Source: Parastagonospora avenae f. sp. tritici 18332-5
Lineage: Eukaryota > Ascomycota > Dothideomycetes > Pleosporales > Phaeosphaeriaceae
Length of the DNA: 23,580 nt
Direction of reading: 5' to 3'
Assembly: GCA_022559985.1 (NCBI GenBank)
Contig: JAFJTR010000167.1
Location: 1-23,580 of the forward strand
The first letter of the stretch is position 1. Each line of letters opens with the position of its first letter. Positions 9,701-17,923 of this stretch are shown in pieces. Under the pieces are notes generated by a model that made no database searches, was not told the origin of the DNA, and saw nothing but the letters and a program-made list of their open reading frames with translations. Position numbers and translations under genes: made by a program.

Positions 9701-10036
9701 ATCGGAAAGGTACGCGTAACACATGGTGGCATTTCGATACCATTTGAACATGGAGTTGATAGCTTCGGTCAGTTCCGTGCTGTTTTTCTTGTCAATGCAG
9801 CAAGTGTCGACCCAAAAATAGTCTAAACCGTCCAGCTTGGCTTGCTGTGCGCAGAACAGGATCTTGTGATAGCCCGACTTGCTTTTCCGTTCTTTATTTT
9901 CGAACTCGTCAAATGTCACTTCCTGCCCCTCCGCCCATGTATGTGAGAGGATTGCATAAGGCGGTACCTCATCGTTGCCAATCAAGTTCCTTGTTAGAGT
10001 GAGGCTGCCTTCACTGTCGTAAGTCAGCAGTCGCAT
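6764..10036 (-). CDS. HET / NB-ARC / TPR protein (fungal NLR, vegetative-incompatibility type)
   Basis: The open frame is 1090 codons, or 1072 aa if the 54-nt segment at 9036-9089 is spliced out. The N-terminal HET domain (about 1-235) starts MRLL like HET-E relatives and has YAILSHTW (27-34), DYFWVDTCCIDK (72-83) and WFKRGWTLQELIAP (130-143). The linker HWMVPSAITSQFTGR leads to NB-ARC: Walker A GMGGMGKS (296-303), Walker B LLVLDNADD (382-390), MTSRS sensor (409-413), and an MHD-like MHP in LSMHPLAHAWARDR (661-674). C-terminal TPRs of 42-43 residues (about 780-1080, roughly six) resemble kinesin-light-chain repeats and should bind a ligand. In known family members, nucleotide-driven oligomerisation activates HET and triggers cell death in heterokaryon or non-self recognition. 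The TPR units differ clearly from each other, unlike the near-identical repeats of fast-evolving NLRs. The protein is cytosolic by inference. Confidence 0.92.
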   Translation of the reverse strand: MRLLTYDSEGSLTLTRNLIGNDEVPPYAILSHTWAEGQEVTFDEFENKERKSKSGYHKILFCAQQAKLDGLDYFWVDTCCIDKKNSTELTEAINSMFKWYRNATMCYAYLSDVPAAPSTSTGRDLQNSRWFKRGWTLQELIAPASVQFFDKYGVFLGDRVSLQAQIAEITGIPSRALRGTPLENFEVDERRRWARARETKLEEDQVYSLLGLLGIYMPLIYGEGRSSALRRLSRELKQVQIEDRTGSSQFNNVHWMVPSAITSQFTGRSDLLTRLQGVLLRHNTALEGQTRIVITGMGGMGKSEVCIKLANLVRERYATLRHVVILRIVLMRDRFWGVFWVDVSSHSTAQNGFAAIARMLQCPTETTSESIRLLANATKRWLLVLDNADDPLFDYALYLPPGDRGSVVMTSRSPECTKYSTVEAESLEGLGLADSTQLLLKAARISQESGPAHVAIAQEIIHELGSHTLAIVQAGAYIAEGYCRLEQYPQVFRNRRKQLLEHHPNQQQSRYRHVYATFEASVTGIEHHQTEVSRDAIDLLAILSMLHADALPVQIFEEAWMGARAVLQREPVATAAPSRQQQSRVVWRFRKSWSRRTQKNETQAQVLPNMEALNYDHILKLPSFMNVHLPMWNDHRLKHACSLLTSLSLVMRNRAEGCDELSMHPLAHAWARDRLEREQQQRAWLSAACTLTLSHHVSHQAAEFWKVHERQMLPHMQNLIPSSPVVLFRYGPRSVLLPLLVLCGTFLNAVRDYIRLQALLEAIYQELGVTQHSIPVQSPTLWVLAYKAALQLRNTRLAITLLENITITREAAMKLGRSHDLRSWHDLARAYNDIGEPERAAPILEELVKTYNSPQRREEDPGCLADTQHELTRAYNLTGQTAKAVSLLEDKVKSQQQTIGQPPTHSLLRSQHVLAIAYTANNQIKEAVALLEHVVEAYKTMLPETNPDYLLALQELGRTFGVGGQLEKSLQVLQHVVSIHENNKEKTDYKLLAAQCVLSDAFSKLDQHEEALKMRKYVVKMYRTILEETHPDRLRAECALALSYVAVGKRKEALEVMRRVVEVRGRILNSADPLRVEAEKYLKDLEDGRA
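9036..9089 (-). other. Probable 54-nt in-frame intron inside the NLR
   Basis: On the minus strand this segment begins GTATGC and ends GCGACAG, with CTCAT as a possible branch. It is a multiple of three and has no stop, so it looks coding (residues 317-334). Translated, it interrupts the NB-ARC. Removing it joins VRER to FWGVFWVDVSS, the usual strand after the P-loop helix in fungal NLRs, where no insertion is expected. It should be treated as an intron unless cDNA shows otherwise. Confidence 0.75.
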
Positions 10037-11156
10037 TGCTCAATGATCGAGGTACTGTTCGTCGTGAGCAACACAGCAAGATGCGCTAGATCAAACATGC
10101 GAAGAGGTCATTGTTGCTGCAAGACCATTGCTGACAAGAGCAAGCGAGAACAAGACTCGGATTCAGGGGAGATACGCTGACAGCAGTCGCGCTGGGATTC
10201 TGCCATTTGTCGCTCAATGCTATGCAGCGAGAAGAGGCACAGCTCGCTTATACATGACGGGCGCCAAAAGATTGGACGAGAATGTGCTGTGTCCTATACA
10301 ACCATGATGCCCGACAGGGATGATGAGGCAGTACTGCAGGTGTCCGTTTTGTGACGACTGAAGGGCGCCCGACAATGGCTCGTGTTGCCATACGCGACTT
10401 GGGCCAGCGTCTGCGGCCAGAGCAACTGCGTATCCTTCAGCCTTGCTCGTCACAGAGTGGCAAAATCAGCAGAGACAGAATAAGTAGACACTTGAATGAG
10501 TGAATGATTGAGTGGATAGTGTCAAGGGAGGCGTAAAATTAGGCGTAAAATTAGGCGTAAAGTAGGAAGCTGTCGCGTCGGTTCACATGAGGGACGTGAT
10601 GGGCCTCTGGCAGAGCGTGATCTCGGGGCATCATCGTGAGCACGAGGTGCGCACTTTGAAGAAAGCATGAGACTCCGCCCTGTACTGCGACGCGTCGCGG
10701 ACTCCGGCGCTTCGCAAACGTCAACGGCAGAGGTGGCTGGTGATGTCTGCTTCGCAATGTTGCTGGCGCTGAACTCTCGGTGTTCGGAACTACTTCGTAA
10801 TGGCACGGAGCCTAGCGTGATTACGAATATGCACAGCCCCAGCGACGCCACTGCCGCGCGACATCTCGTGTACCAAGTGCCTGTTACCCGGCAGAACTGT
10901 AGACAGTTCGCATCTTCGCTCCTTCTCCTGCTACTACTCTTCATCTTAACCTTCTTACACTCCTTGTATCTACATCCCCAGCCGCAACGAACGATACCAC
11001 TTTGCGCAACTCCTCCTGCGCTTGATACCATCCGAACTCCGTCCAGCTGATCATCCAACTGCCCAGCCAACGGCGCGACGCCCGCTGCGGAAAACTAACA
11101 GTCAACGAGAACTCCATCGCTCCTTCCTCATTCCGACCGCCCTTTAAACCATCGCT
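10037..11156. other. Intergenic region between NLR and small Cys-tail gene
   Basis: A 1.1-kb divergent promoter region. It holds a short tandem repeat at 10529-10564 and a pyrimidine-rich run at about 10910-10980, as is common before fungal transcription starts. Open frames on both strands (for example 10667-11050 plus, 10522-11070 minus) have no family-like motifs and overlap each other, so none is called. Confidence 0.5.
10529..10564. repeat. 12-bp tandem repeat, three units
   Basis: AGGCGTAAAATT occurs at 10529-10540 and 10541-10552, and a third unit at 10553-10564 matches in its first nine bases. It lies in the region shared by the divergent NLR and small Cys-tail genes. It may be replication slippage or a clustered binding site. 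Confidence 0.7.
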
Positions 11157-11613
11157 ATGCAGAAACACGTACGTTTTCATCTCATGTCATCTCCGCGCAT
11201 TACTGCCTCAACACCATGCTGCGCCACACTCCCTACATTTTGCGACACATGGCCTCCCACTGACGTTATCATAGGACGCCCCTCCCGCATACCCAAATGC
11301 GCCTCCGCAAGCATATGGCGGTGACCAGGGCCAAGTAGGATACTACAACAACCAAGCGCCTAACAACGATTACTACCAAGGCTCGCCCAACCCATACCAG
11401 CAGCAAGGTCAGGGCTACGGCCCGCCGCAAGGCCAATATGGTCCACCGGGCGGGCAATACGGACAGCCGCAACAGCAAATGCACTACCAGCAAGGCCCGC
11501 CACCCCCTGGCATGTACCCGCAACAACAACAGAAGGGTGGCCCTGGAGGGGGCCTCTTCGCTGGTCTCTGCGCGGGTTTGGCCTGCTGCTGCTGTCTAGA
11601 CTGCTTGTTCTAG
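11157..11613 (+). CDS. Small Pro/Gln/Gly/Tyr-rich protein with Cys-rich C-terminal membrane tail (CYSTM-like)
   Basis: The coding sequence is join(11157..11168, 11275..11613), giving 116 aa. The first exon is only 12 nt (Met-Gln-Lys-His), followed by a 106-bp intron with a GTACGT donor, a CTGAC branch near 11260 and a TAG acceptor; splicing is in phase 0. Residues 5-90 are low-complexity with YPNAPPQAYGG, QGYGPPQGQYGPP and QQ-rich stretches. The last 20 residues are GLFAGLCAGLACCCCLDCLF, with Cys at 103, 108-111 and 114. This layout (disordered PGQY-rich region plus a short Cys-rich hydrophobic tail ending CCCCLDxLF) is that of the conserved fungal CYSTM-like stress proteins, thought to anchor in membranes, probably with palmitoylated cysteines (family knowledge). 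The microexon is easily missed by automatic annotation. Confidence 0.82.
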
Positions 11614-12707
11614 ATGGAGAAGGGAACAGGGTTGAGCGAAGGGAAAGATGTAGCGATAGTCGTGGAGGAGTTGGTGTAGCTGAGTGCGATGGTTGATCGT
11701 TCTACACGTACTGTCAACTCCCCACCAGAGTTGCGCGCATAGCAGAAGGAAAGCGGAGTCGGGCGCCAGAAGATGAGGACGCGCCAGCTTCGACGCTTAG
11801 AACGAACCGTATTACCTTGGTTTCTGGATTCCCACTGGTAACGCGTACTCACCTGCATCTTTTTATAGGGTATCTATTAATTTCCTATGTATCGCTGTAA
11901 TTCGCACTGCCTATTGACACACCGTTGTTTGATGGATAATTTCAACAAACTCTTCTACTGGTACGAAAGAAGTCCGCACGTGATGGTCCCTTTTCGCGAC
12001 TGCCAGCCCATGGTCGGCAGGTGAACTGCCAACATTTTCCAAAACAAAGCCACTCTGCCATAATATCAACGCTCTGGGGCCGCCAACATCTTTGTCTCCA
12101 CGTCGTTGGTGCATGCCAGTTGCACTAAATGTTCCGTCTAGCTCGCCCCGCATCGGACGTCCAGCCACGCAGCTTCCCCACACCGCTGCGCCAGCCCGTC
12201 AACATTTCCGACGTCTAGAAAATGCTATATTCCGAGACAGTTCACCTGTCTTTTTTTCCATTGTGCACTTTTCGCCCTGGTGCACAGTGCTTCGCTGCTG
12301 CTCTGCCTTGATGAAAGCTGGCTGACAGTCCGAAAATAGCTCAGTTCAACGACACCCAACAAGACATATCGTGGACCGTAGCATAGTCTCGCCATATAAA
12401 GTCATCGCTTAGGCGTCTTCGACGGAATCCCATTGCATCTTGCAATCTGGACTTCGAAACGTTCCCGCCAACCTGGATCCTTTGTGTCACGCTTCACGAC
12501 TTCTGCTTTCGGAAATACCATCGGAATTTGCTGCGCAAACGTACGTTTGTGCTGCATCCCTGCGGAGCAATCATATTCAACACGACATTTACGAATACAT
12601 AACACCAGCTTCTGCGCAAGAACGATCAAGTCAAAGCTGCTCTTAATTACAGGCCCATCGCAAAGTAGCACAAATTTGAATGAACATCATTTCCATCAAC
12701 CGTCGGC
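11614..12707. other. Intergenic region, no recognised gene
   Basis: No family is recognised on either strand. The best open frame is 12402-12671 (minus, 89 codons, beginning with a non-ATG codon). It has a few cysteines and a protein-like end (DPGWRERFEVQIARC), but it lacks a signal peptide and abuts the start of the next gene, so it is left uncalled. The last 250 bp should include the promoter of the CFEM gene at 12708. Confidence 0.45.
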
Positions 12708-13176
12708 ATGAAGTACACCACCATGTTCATCGCCATGATTGGCACGATTGCTCCTGTTGTATTTTCCCTTCCCGCGACATCTTTCACGCGACAATTTCAG
12801 CTGCCCACGTGCGGTGCAGTACGTTCTCACGAGACCCTTACTCCACACATCATGACTGACATTACCCTCAGGAAACGTGCCTCACTGCAACGAACGGGCT
12901 TTTCAATGCATGCGAGCCTTATGACTTGGCATGTCTCTGCAGTATGGAACAGGAAGATATCAGCGACTATGTTGCGCTCGTGCAGCCCTGCATCGAACGC
13001 GACGCTGGTCATGATCTTTGCACTGACGGCGCAATCTATCGTGAGGACTACACGGACCTACCAACATCACTGCAACCATACTAATTCACACCGCAGAATA
13101 TAAGGATCTCCTTACCACTGTTTGCGCTGATGACTACTTCGACAACAAGGTCGTTCAATTCACAGCGCCGAACTAA
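12708..13176 (+). CDS. Small secreted CFEM-domain protein (three exons)
   Basis: The coding sequence is join(12708..12818, 12872..13040, 13097..13176), giving 119 aa. The introns are 53 and 56 bp, with GTACGT/GTGAGG donors and CTGAC and CTAAT branches. A signal peptide (MKYTTMFIAMIGTIAPVVFS, 1-20) is followed by one CFEM module with eight cysteines: 35, 40, 51, 58, 60, 77, 87 and 103. CEPYDLACLC (51-60) contains Asp55 three residues before Cys58, the axial haem ligand in characterised CFEM proteins. Cys77-Cys87 spacing (nine residues) is longer than the usual three or four. No transmembrane or GPI signal is seen before the TAA at 13174. CFEM proteins act in haem/iron capture at the cell wall or as surface or effector proteins. 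Intron positions match those of the next two genes. It may be the 5' part of the neighbouring gene rather than a separate one. Confidence 0.82.
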
Positions 13177-13379
13177 TCCTATCGCATCAAACTTCCATGC
13201 ATCTACAGCGCTCACTGCATCAGTATTACGTACACCACGGTCATTAATTTATAATATCATCACCTCTAAGACCATTTCCCGGTGATTCCCGAGTCCATTG
13301 GCTGTCGAGCATTGATGGCAAACGCTCAGGTGGGGCGACTATGTATGTGAAGATTGGGCTTCTGTGTTATTGAAGTGGC

Positions 13380-15146
13380 ATGTGCGCAACCTCCACCACC
13401 TCTACTTCTGATCTTTCTCACCATGCTAAGTCCAACTTTGCGCAGCTATTGAGAAAGTCCGTCACCATCTTCCGGAGCTTTGCTACAGTCTCACCTCCGA
13501 GGTCGTGGATACCTCCGCTAGCACGCTGCACAATGACGATGTTGCTGAAAGGTCGAACTGCATCGACGTACGACCCGCCTCCCAATACTCATAGTCCATG
13601 TCAAGTCAGTCCAATCATGGCCCCGCGCTGACCTTTGCTGAAATTGGCAGATCTCTAAGAAATGCACCAAGAGCAGCACCGGGGAGATGCGGTCAAAGCC
13701 TAGGCAACCGGACTGCGCCAACAACGATCTTGGTTGCACCTGTAGAAAATACCCGTCGATGGACGATAATACAATAGTCGACTCAAACTGCCTTTTCCAA
13801 GAGTGCACACACACCGATGCGCGCCAAGGTGAGTTTCGTTCAGGTAAAGGTACAGCGGCCTCTACTTGAGCTAACCGTTGCTAGCGTTTACGGCAGCCTT
13901 TTTCAAGTCCTGTCTTGAGAGCAAGCAAGATCTTCAGAACGTACCTAACGAATGGGAACTGTTTTTGCGTTCACAGGTCCCTGGAAGCACGCAAACAAGC
14001 TCCGATTTGAACAGCCTCAGCACTGGCTCATCAAAGGGTGTAGTTTCAACTTCAGGGCCGCAGGATTCACCGCCCATGACTCCCACCATGAAGACGGACA
14101 CTACCGTTATCAGGAGCACCACATCAGCGGCAACATCCACCGATCCATTGGATTACCTGAAGCCAATATGCGCAGTGAGTCTTTGAGCCTCAGGCCTGTT
14201 GTTGCGCTACTGACAGGAAGTAGATCACCGAGAACTGCCTGATCGACCAAACTCATAACGAACCGTGCAAGCTCGAGAACCTCAAATTTGTCTGCAAGTT
14301 CAGCAGCTCCATTGAACGCAGTACATACTTCGACCAGGATTGCCTTTGGAAGAATTGCGTGAATACCCGAGGCAGAACAGGTATACCTTCAAGTTAAGAG
14401 ATTAGACGCGAACATGACCTGACATTGTAACAGAATGGTTAGAGGCTTTCGTCGCAGCCTGTACAGATGACAACAAGCCGATACTTGACATTCCTCCACG
14501 GTGGCAGGTACTCATGCCATCATGGTACAGCAATACCACGTCAGCTTCAACTTCGATCTCAACCTCGACAGCTCCCTCTGCCACCACGACAAACTCCGCC
14601 ATGAATGTAAAGCCAGTAATTTTGAGCGAAGGAGTCATCGCCGGTATAGTGGTAGGCTCTCTGGCAGCATTAGCCATCTTTTTCAGTCTCAGCTGCTGGG
14701 CCTGGCGCAATCACAAGAAAGCGAAGCGCAAGAGTCGTGAAAATGCAACACTCGCCGATGCCATCAATCCGAAAGGCTTCGCAGCAAGGATCGACGAAAT
14801 AAAGCATGGGTCCCCACAGCACGGAAGCATCCATCTCAGCGACAGAACCAAGAGTCCGCTCCAGCCTGCTTCGAACGCTCAGCACGATTTCTACGGCAAT
14901 CCGATCCCCCGCCGCAGTTCTGATCAATATGACTACATACCGCCCATCAACCCCACAATGTCTGAGTCAAGCTACATTACCAACCACATCTACAATCCGA
15001 CGCCCTCCATCAACGAAGAGCACTATGTCCCTGACGCCATTCCCGCACCTTTGAATATCCGCACGCCTCTCAATGCACGCAACTTGAGAACTCAAAACGC
15101 CACTCCCGTCTCCCGCTACCAGAGTCTGGACACCTACGAAGCGTAG
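13380..15146 (+). CDS. Single-pass membrane protein with two CFEM-like modules (five exons, 5' end uncertain)
   Basis: The supported exons are 13651..13828, 13885..14174, 14224..14380 and 14434..15146. A first exon 13380..13604 fits in frame and gives 520 aa. Introns are 46-56 bp, three with CTGAC and one (13829-13884) with a CTAAC branch. Module 1 (74-144) has all eight cysteines (74, 80, 97, 104, 106, 122, 127, 144) and Asp101 in CANNDLGCTC. Module 2 (230-293) has seven: the second Cys of CxC is Phe257 and the Asp is missing, so haem binding is unlikely. Each module ends in a similar P-x2-W (VPNEW, IPPRW). A Ser/Thr-rich linker separates the modules, and a Ser/Thr stalk, a transmembrane segment (about 350-373), a Lys/Arg stop-transfer and a Tyr/Pro/Asn-rich cytoplasmic tail follow. 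No signal peptide is visible at the 5' end, so the first exon may be wrong, or the gene joins the upstream CFEM gene. A donor at 13568 is an alternative. Receptor-like role inferred. Confidence 0.72.
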
Positions 15147-15317
15147 GAACCGCGCGTACTCAGCAGAAGCGATTCGCACAGACCCCGGCCCAGAGCAGGT
15201 CAAGATAGCATGGGGACTACGGCGATGACGTCAAGCCCGGTGCAGAGATACAGCACAGATGGATTCGGCAGGGCGGCAGATTATGATGAGTTTGGGCTGA
15301 AGATTACGTATCGCTAA
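15147..15317 (+). other. In-frame continuation of the two-module membrane protein after a TAG
   Basis: After the TAG at 15144-15146 the same frame stays open for 56 codons to TAA at 15315-15317. The translation is Arg/Ser/Pro-rich, then Tyr/Asp/Phe-rich (begins EPRVLSRSDS, ends FGLKITYR), close in style to the preceding cytoplasmic tail. It may be a tail cut off by a recent nonsense change, or read through. An open run of this length has a chance of several percent, so this is suggestive only. Confidence 0.45.
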
Positions 15318-15644
15318 ACCCGATACGAGATTTTCGACTCACTGAAGGTCTTGTGAGATTGGAAATGAGCGGATGGTGGTACGGGTTGGGTTGAGGGTAC
15401 AAACGCATGGGGCTTGGTGGGACGAATGGAGGACTGTGCGGCTTCCCGTGAGCAGGTTCTGCGTTGATTCGTTTGTGCGAGCGCGGAGGTTATTGGACAG
15501 TGGAGAAGGGGGTCTTGTGTCAGGGTAAGACAGTGGGTGAGAGCAAACAGAATTGGAACGTGGGCTAGGAGATGCCACCCTCGTTCTGCATCCTCAAGCC
15601 TCCCTTCATTTCCTTCCATCTCTAGATTGTACATCGACATAACT
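15318..15644. other. Intergenic region before the third module gene
   Basis: This short region should contain the promoter of the gene at 15645. The minus-strand open frame across it (15314-15919) overlaps the next gene and shows no family motifs. Nothing else was recognised. Confidence 0.5.
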
Positions 15645-17013
15645 ATGATCCTTCTCATATCCTTCTTGATTAGCTTTGTCGCTCTACAAGTCAAGACCAA
15701 TGCGGCATGCGCTGACGCCGAAGGCCTGCTTATGCTGCCAGAATGTGCAGCGGTACGTTCACCATCCACATGCAAAGTGGAACGCCTAATAACGTAAACA
15801 GAACGAATGCCTTCGCGAAGAAAACGACAAATTACACAACGGTATCTGCCCTGGAGATCTTGGTAGCTACTGCGACATTCCCGACGGCAAAGATATATGG
15901 GGCAAGGCATACAGCTCATGTATCGTTGAGCGATGCGTGAGCGATTTGGATATTCACAGTAAGAGTTTGTATCCGATAAGATAGTAGATTCTCACGAAAA
16001 TAGTGCTTCTCGTAGTCTTCAAAGACGCCTGCGAAGATAGAAAGTTCGGACCATTGAAGTCCCTCGGGGGTATCTTGGGTGATCCCATCGCCAACTATCT
16101 GAAGGATATTGTGCCTTCATCGGGGACTTCAACCTCGAAGTCTTCAACTCAGAAATCTTCAACTCAGAAATCTTCGACTCCCTCAGCAAACTCCAAAGAA
16201 GACCAGACGACGAGTACGACGCCCAGTTCTACGTCAGATTCGAAGCCATCGACTTCGAGCGCTCCACTTCCACCTCCACCTCCACCCGAAAGTAAACCCC
16301 CAAACAGCGAACCATCTTCCAGCGTGCCCGCCCCAAATACGTCGCCCGACGCAACCCAAGTTACTCATTCCACACTAGAAACTTCAGCCACCAGCGACAG
16401 CCCTGCATATTCATCTGCTGCAGCGGCGAGCACGTCTCCAACCCCCTCATCAACCCCCACAATCGCCGGCGCCGCCGCCGGCGGAACAGCCTTCCTCACC
16501 CTCGCCCTCGGCGCACTATTCTACCTCCTCCGCCGCCGTAAGCGCGCTCAACCCCCAACATCTACACCTCAACATTGGAACCCAGATGTGGGGGTCGGAA
16601 GACCCACTCTGCCAGATATCCACGGGGTGTATGAGAAAGAGGGAAATGGGCTCGAACGATATGCGAATCCTACGAGAGGTGTGAGTAGGGGTCATGTGCA
16701 ACATGCTTCAGTGCAGCAGGGCTCGATTCATCATCAAGCTTCGACTGAACGGATGAAATTCAATGGCTCGCCGTATCCGGAGTTGGGGACGGGGCAGCGT
16801 GAGTTGAATACGCCGCATCACAAGTCAAACACTCCGCATCACGAGTTAGAGTCACCGCAGCCGCACGTTTCGCCGCAACAAGGCTGGAATGGGGCAAGCG
16901 AGGTACATGCGGAGAGTCGGAGTCCGGTAAGTGAGTTGGAGGGCATGGGTCCAATCGTTAGGATGGAAGGGGAGAATGGGAGGGGGAGGTATTACGCTAG
17001 GACGAACTTTTGA
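15645..17013 (+). CDS. Single-pass membrane protein with one CFEM-like module and long Ser/Thr/Pro stalk (three exons)
   Basis: The coding sequence is join(15645..15752, 15802..15958, 16004..17013), giving 424 aa. Introns are 49 and 45 bp. The start at 15645 is chosen because it gives a signal peptide (MILLISFLISFVALQVKTNA, 1-20). The module (34-98) has Cys34, 39, 52, 60, 76, 81 and 98, plus Cys22 just after the signal. The second Cys of the CxC is Ile62 (YCDI). Asp55 is present but shifted, so classical haem ligation is doubtful. Exon 2 is 157 nt, the same as the matching exon of module 2 in the previous gene, and the intron phases (0, 1) agree. A stalk (about 125-240) rich in Ser/Thr/Pro includes three near-identical KSSTQ units and a run of seven prolines. 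A transmembrane segment (about 242-264) is followed by LLRRRKR and a His/Gln/Pro-rich cytoplasmic tail. Likely a cell-wall-spanning surface protein or sensor (inference). Confidence 0.83.
16138..16182 (+). repeat. 15-bp tandem repeat in the stalk coding sequence
   Basis: Three in-frame 15-bp units at 16138-16152, 16153-16167 and 16168-16182 encode KSSTQ, KSSTQ and KSSTP. The first two differ by one base. Copy-number change here would lengthen or shorten the extracellular stalk without a frameshift. Confidence 0.85.
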
Positions 17014-17923
17014 TGTAACGGGCAGATGGGACTTGTGGGTGAGGTGGCGAGATCAAATCTGTAGTACACATAGACTGCCGATTACCATCGATTCGTTGTT
17101 TGCTTCGTTCGCATCATGGTTGAGTTTGAGCAGTACACCCGTATGGTCGCACGGATGGAACTCGTCATGTAATATCACTGGTCAAGCTCAGTCATCTACC
17201 CTTGTCTTGCGGGCTACACGGGTAACTCCAGATCGCCGCACCGAAGAGCTTCATCGTTGTACACTTTCTACATGCAGCGTGTGCTCCGGCGTGACTGCGG
17301 GAGGAGTATTGATTCCTTCGGCTTCTCGATCCGGTGACTGGGACTCAAAACGTTCAGTATTCTGAGCATCAGGTACTGAGGATAGGCCAATCTCGAGTAT
17401 GGTCTGTCGCATTATTTTTCCGTCTCAGTCTGCTTGCCTTCAGAGTTTGAAATGATGGGGTATCAGTCGAGCCCTTTTCTTTTAAAATCACTTTAATGTG
17501 ATTGAAATATACGATTGTAAGTCGCCGACGTCTTATCCGAAAAGTAACACATACAGCAAGTGCACTGCATACCTGCCCAGTATCATTCTCGTTGCGCACC
17601 CGCAGGCGGAGTGTCGAAGATGCACAGACATGAATGAATGCGGAAACATTTGCGGTAGGTGTCTCCTATGTTCGCATGTTCTTTGAGGCCTCATCTAAAA
17701 CTGGGTGCTTACTCCCTCGTGAGCTCGTCCTCATCTGGAATTGATCTGCAATCATTCGACACCACTTTGCTCGGCAATCTCGCATACGGACACTGCTTGC
17801 ATAGTCGAGACGTATCTAAAACAGTAAGTAATTACATATCTCGATCTCTGCATCGATTAGCCAACACGGTAAAGATCTGACAATAACCAACTTCCATCCT
17901 CCATTAGTTAGTCCGCTGTCATC
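17014..17923. other. Intergenic region with possible unrecognised exons
   Basis: No gene can be supported. A short Cys-rich open stretch around 17608-17651 (AECRRCTDMNECGNIC, directly before a GTAGGT donor-like site) and a strong donor ACA|GTAAGT at about 17822 suggest either upstream exons of the small membrane protein at 17924 or remains of another cysteine module. Spacing does not match the CFEM pattern, so this stays unassigned. Confidence 0.4.

Noticed and set aside
10522..11070. 182-codon minus-strand open frame before the Cys-tail gene
   Set aside because: Arg/Ser-rich with no recognisable domain, and it overlaps an equally long open frame on the other strand and the tandem repeat.
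12402..12671. Minus-strand open frame with several cysteines before the CFEM gene
   Set aside because: It begins with a non-ATG codon, has no signal peptide and abuts the start of the CFEM gene, so it would need exons overlapping that gene.
13380..13604. Idea of an additional, fifth cysteine module in the 5' part of the two-module gene
   Set aside because: Frames here contain scattered cysteines, but spacing does not match the CFEM pattern in any frame.
15314..15919. 201-codon minus-strand open frame
   Set aside because: It is the shadow of the signal-peptide exon and module exon of the gene at 15645, which have proper splice sites and domain structure.
17600..17660. Cys-rich stretch (ECRRCTDMNECGNIC) as a CFEM module
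   Set aside because: Cysteine spacing (x2, x5, x3) does not fit, and no matching C6-C7-C8 exon follows in frame.
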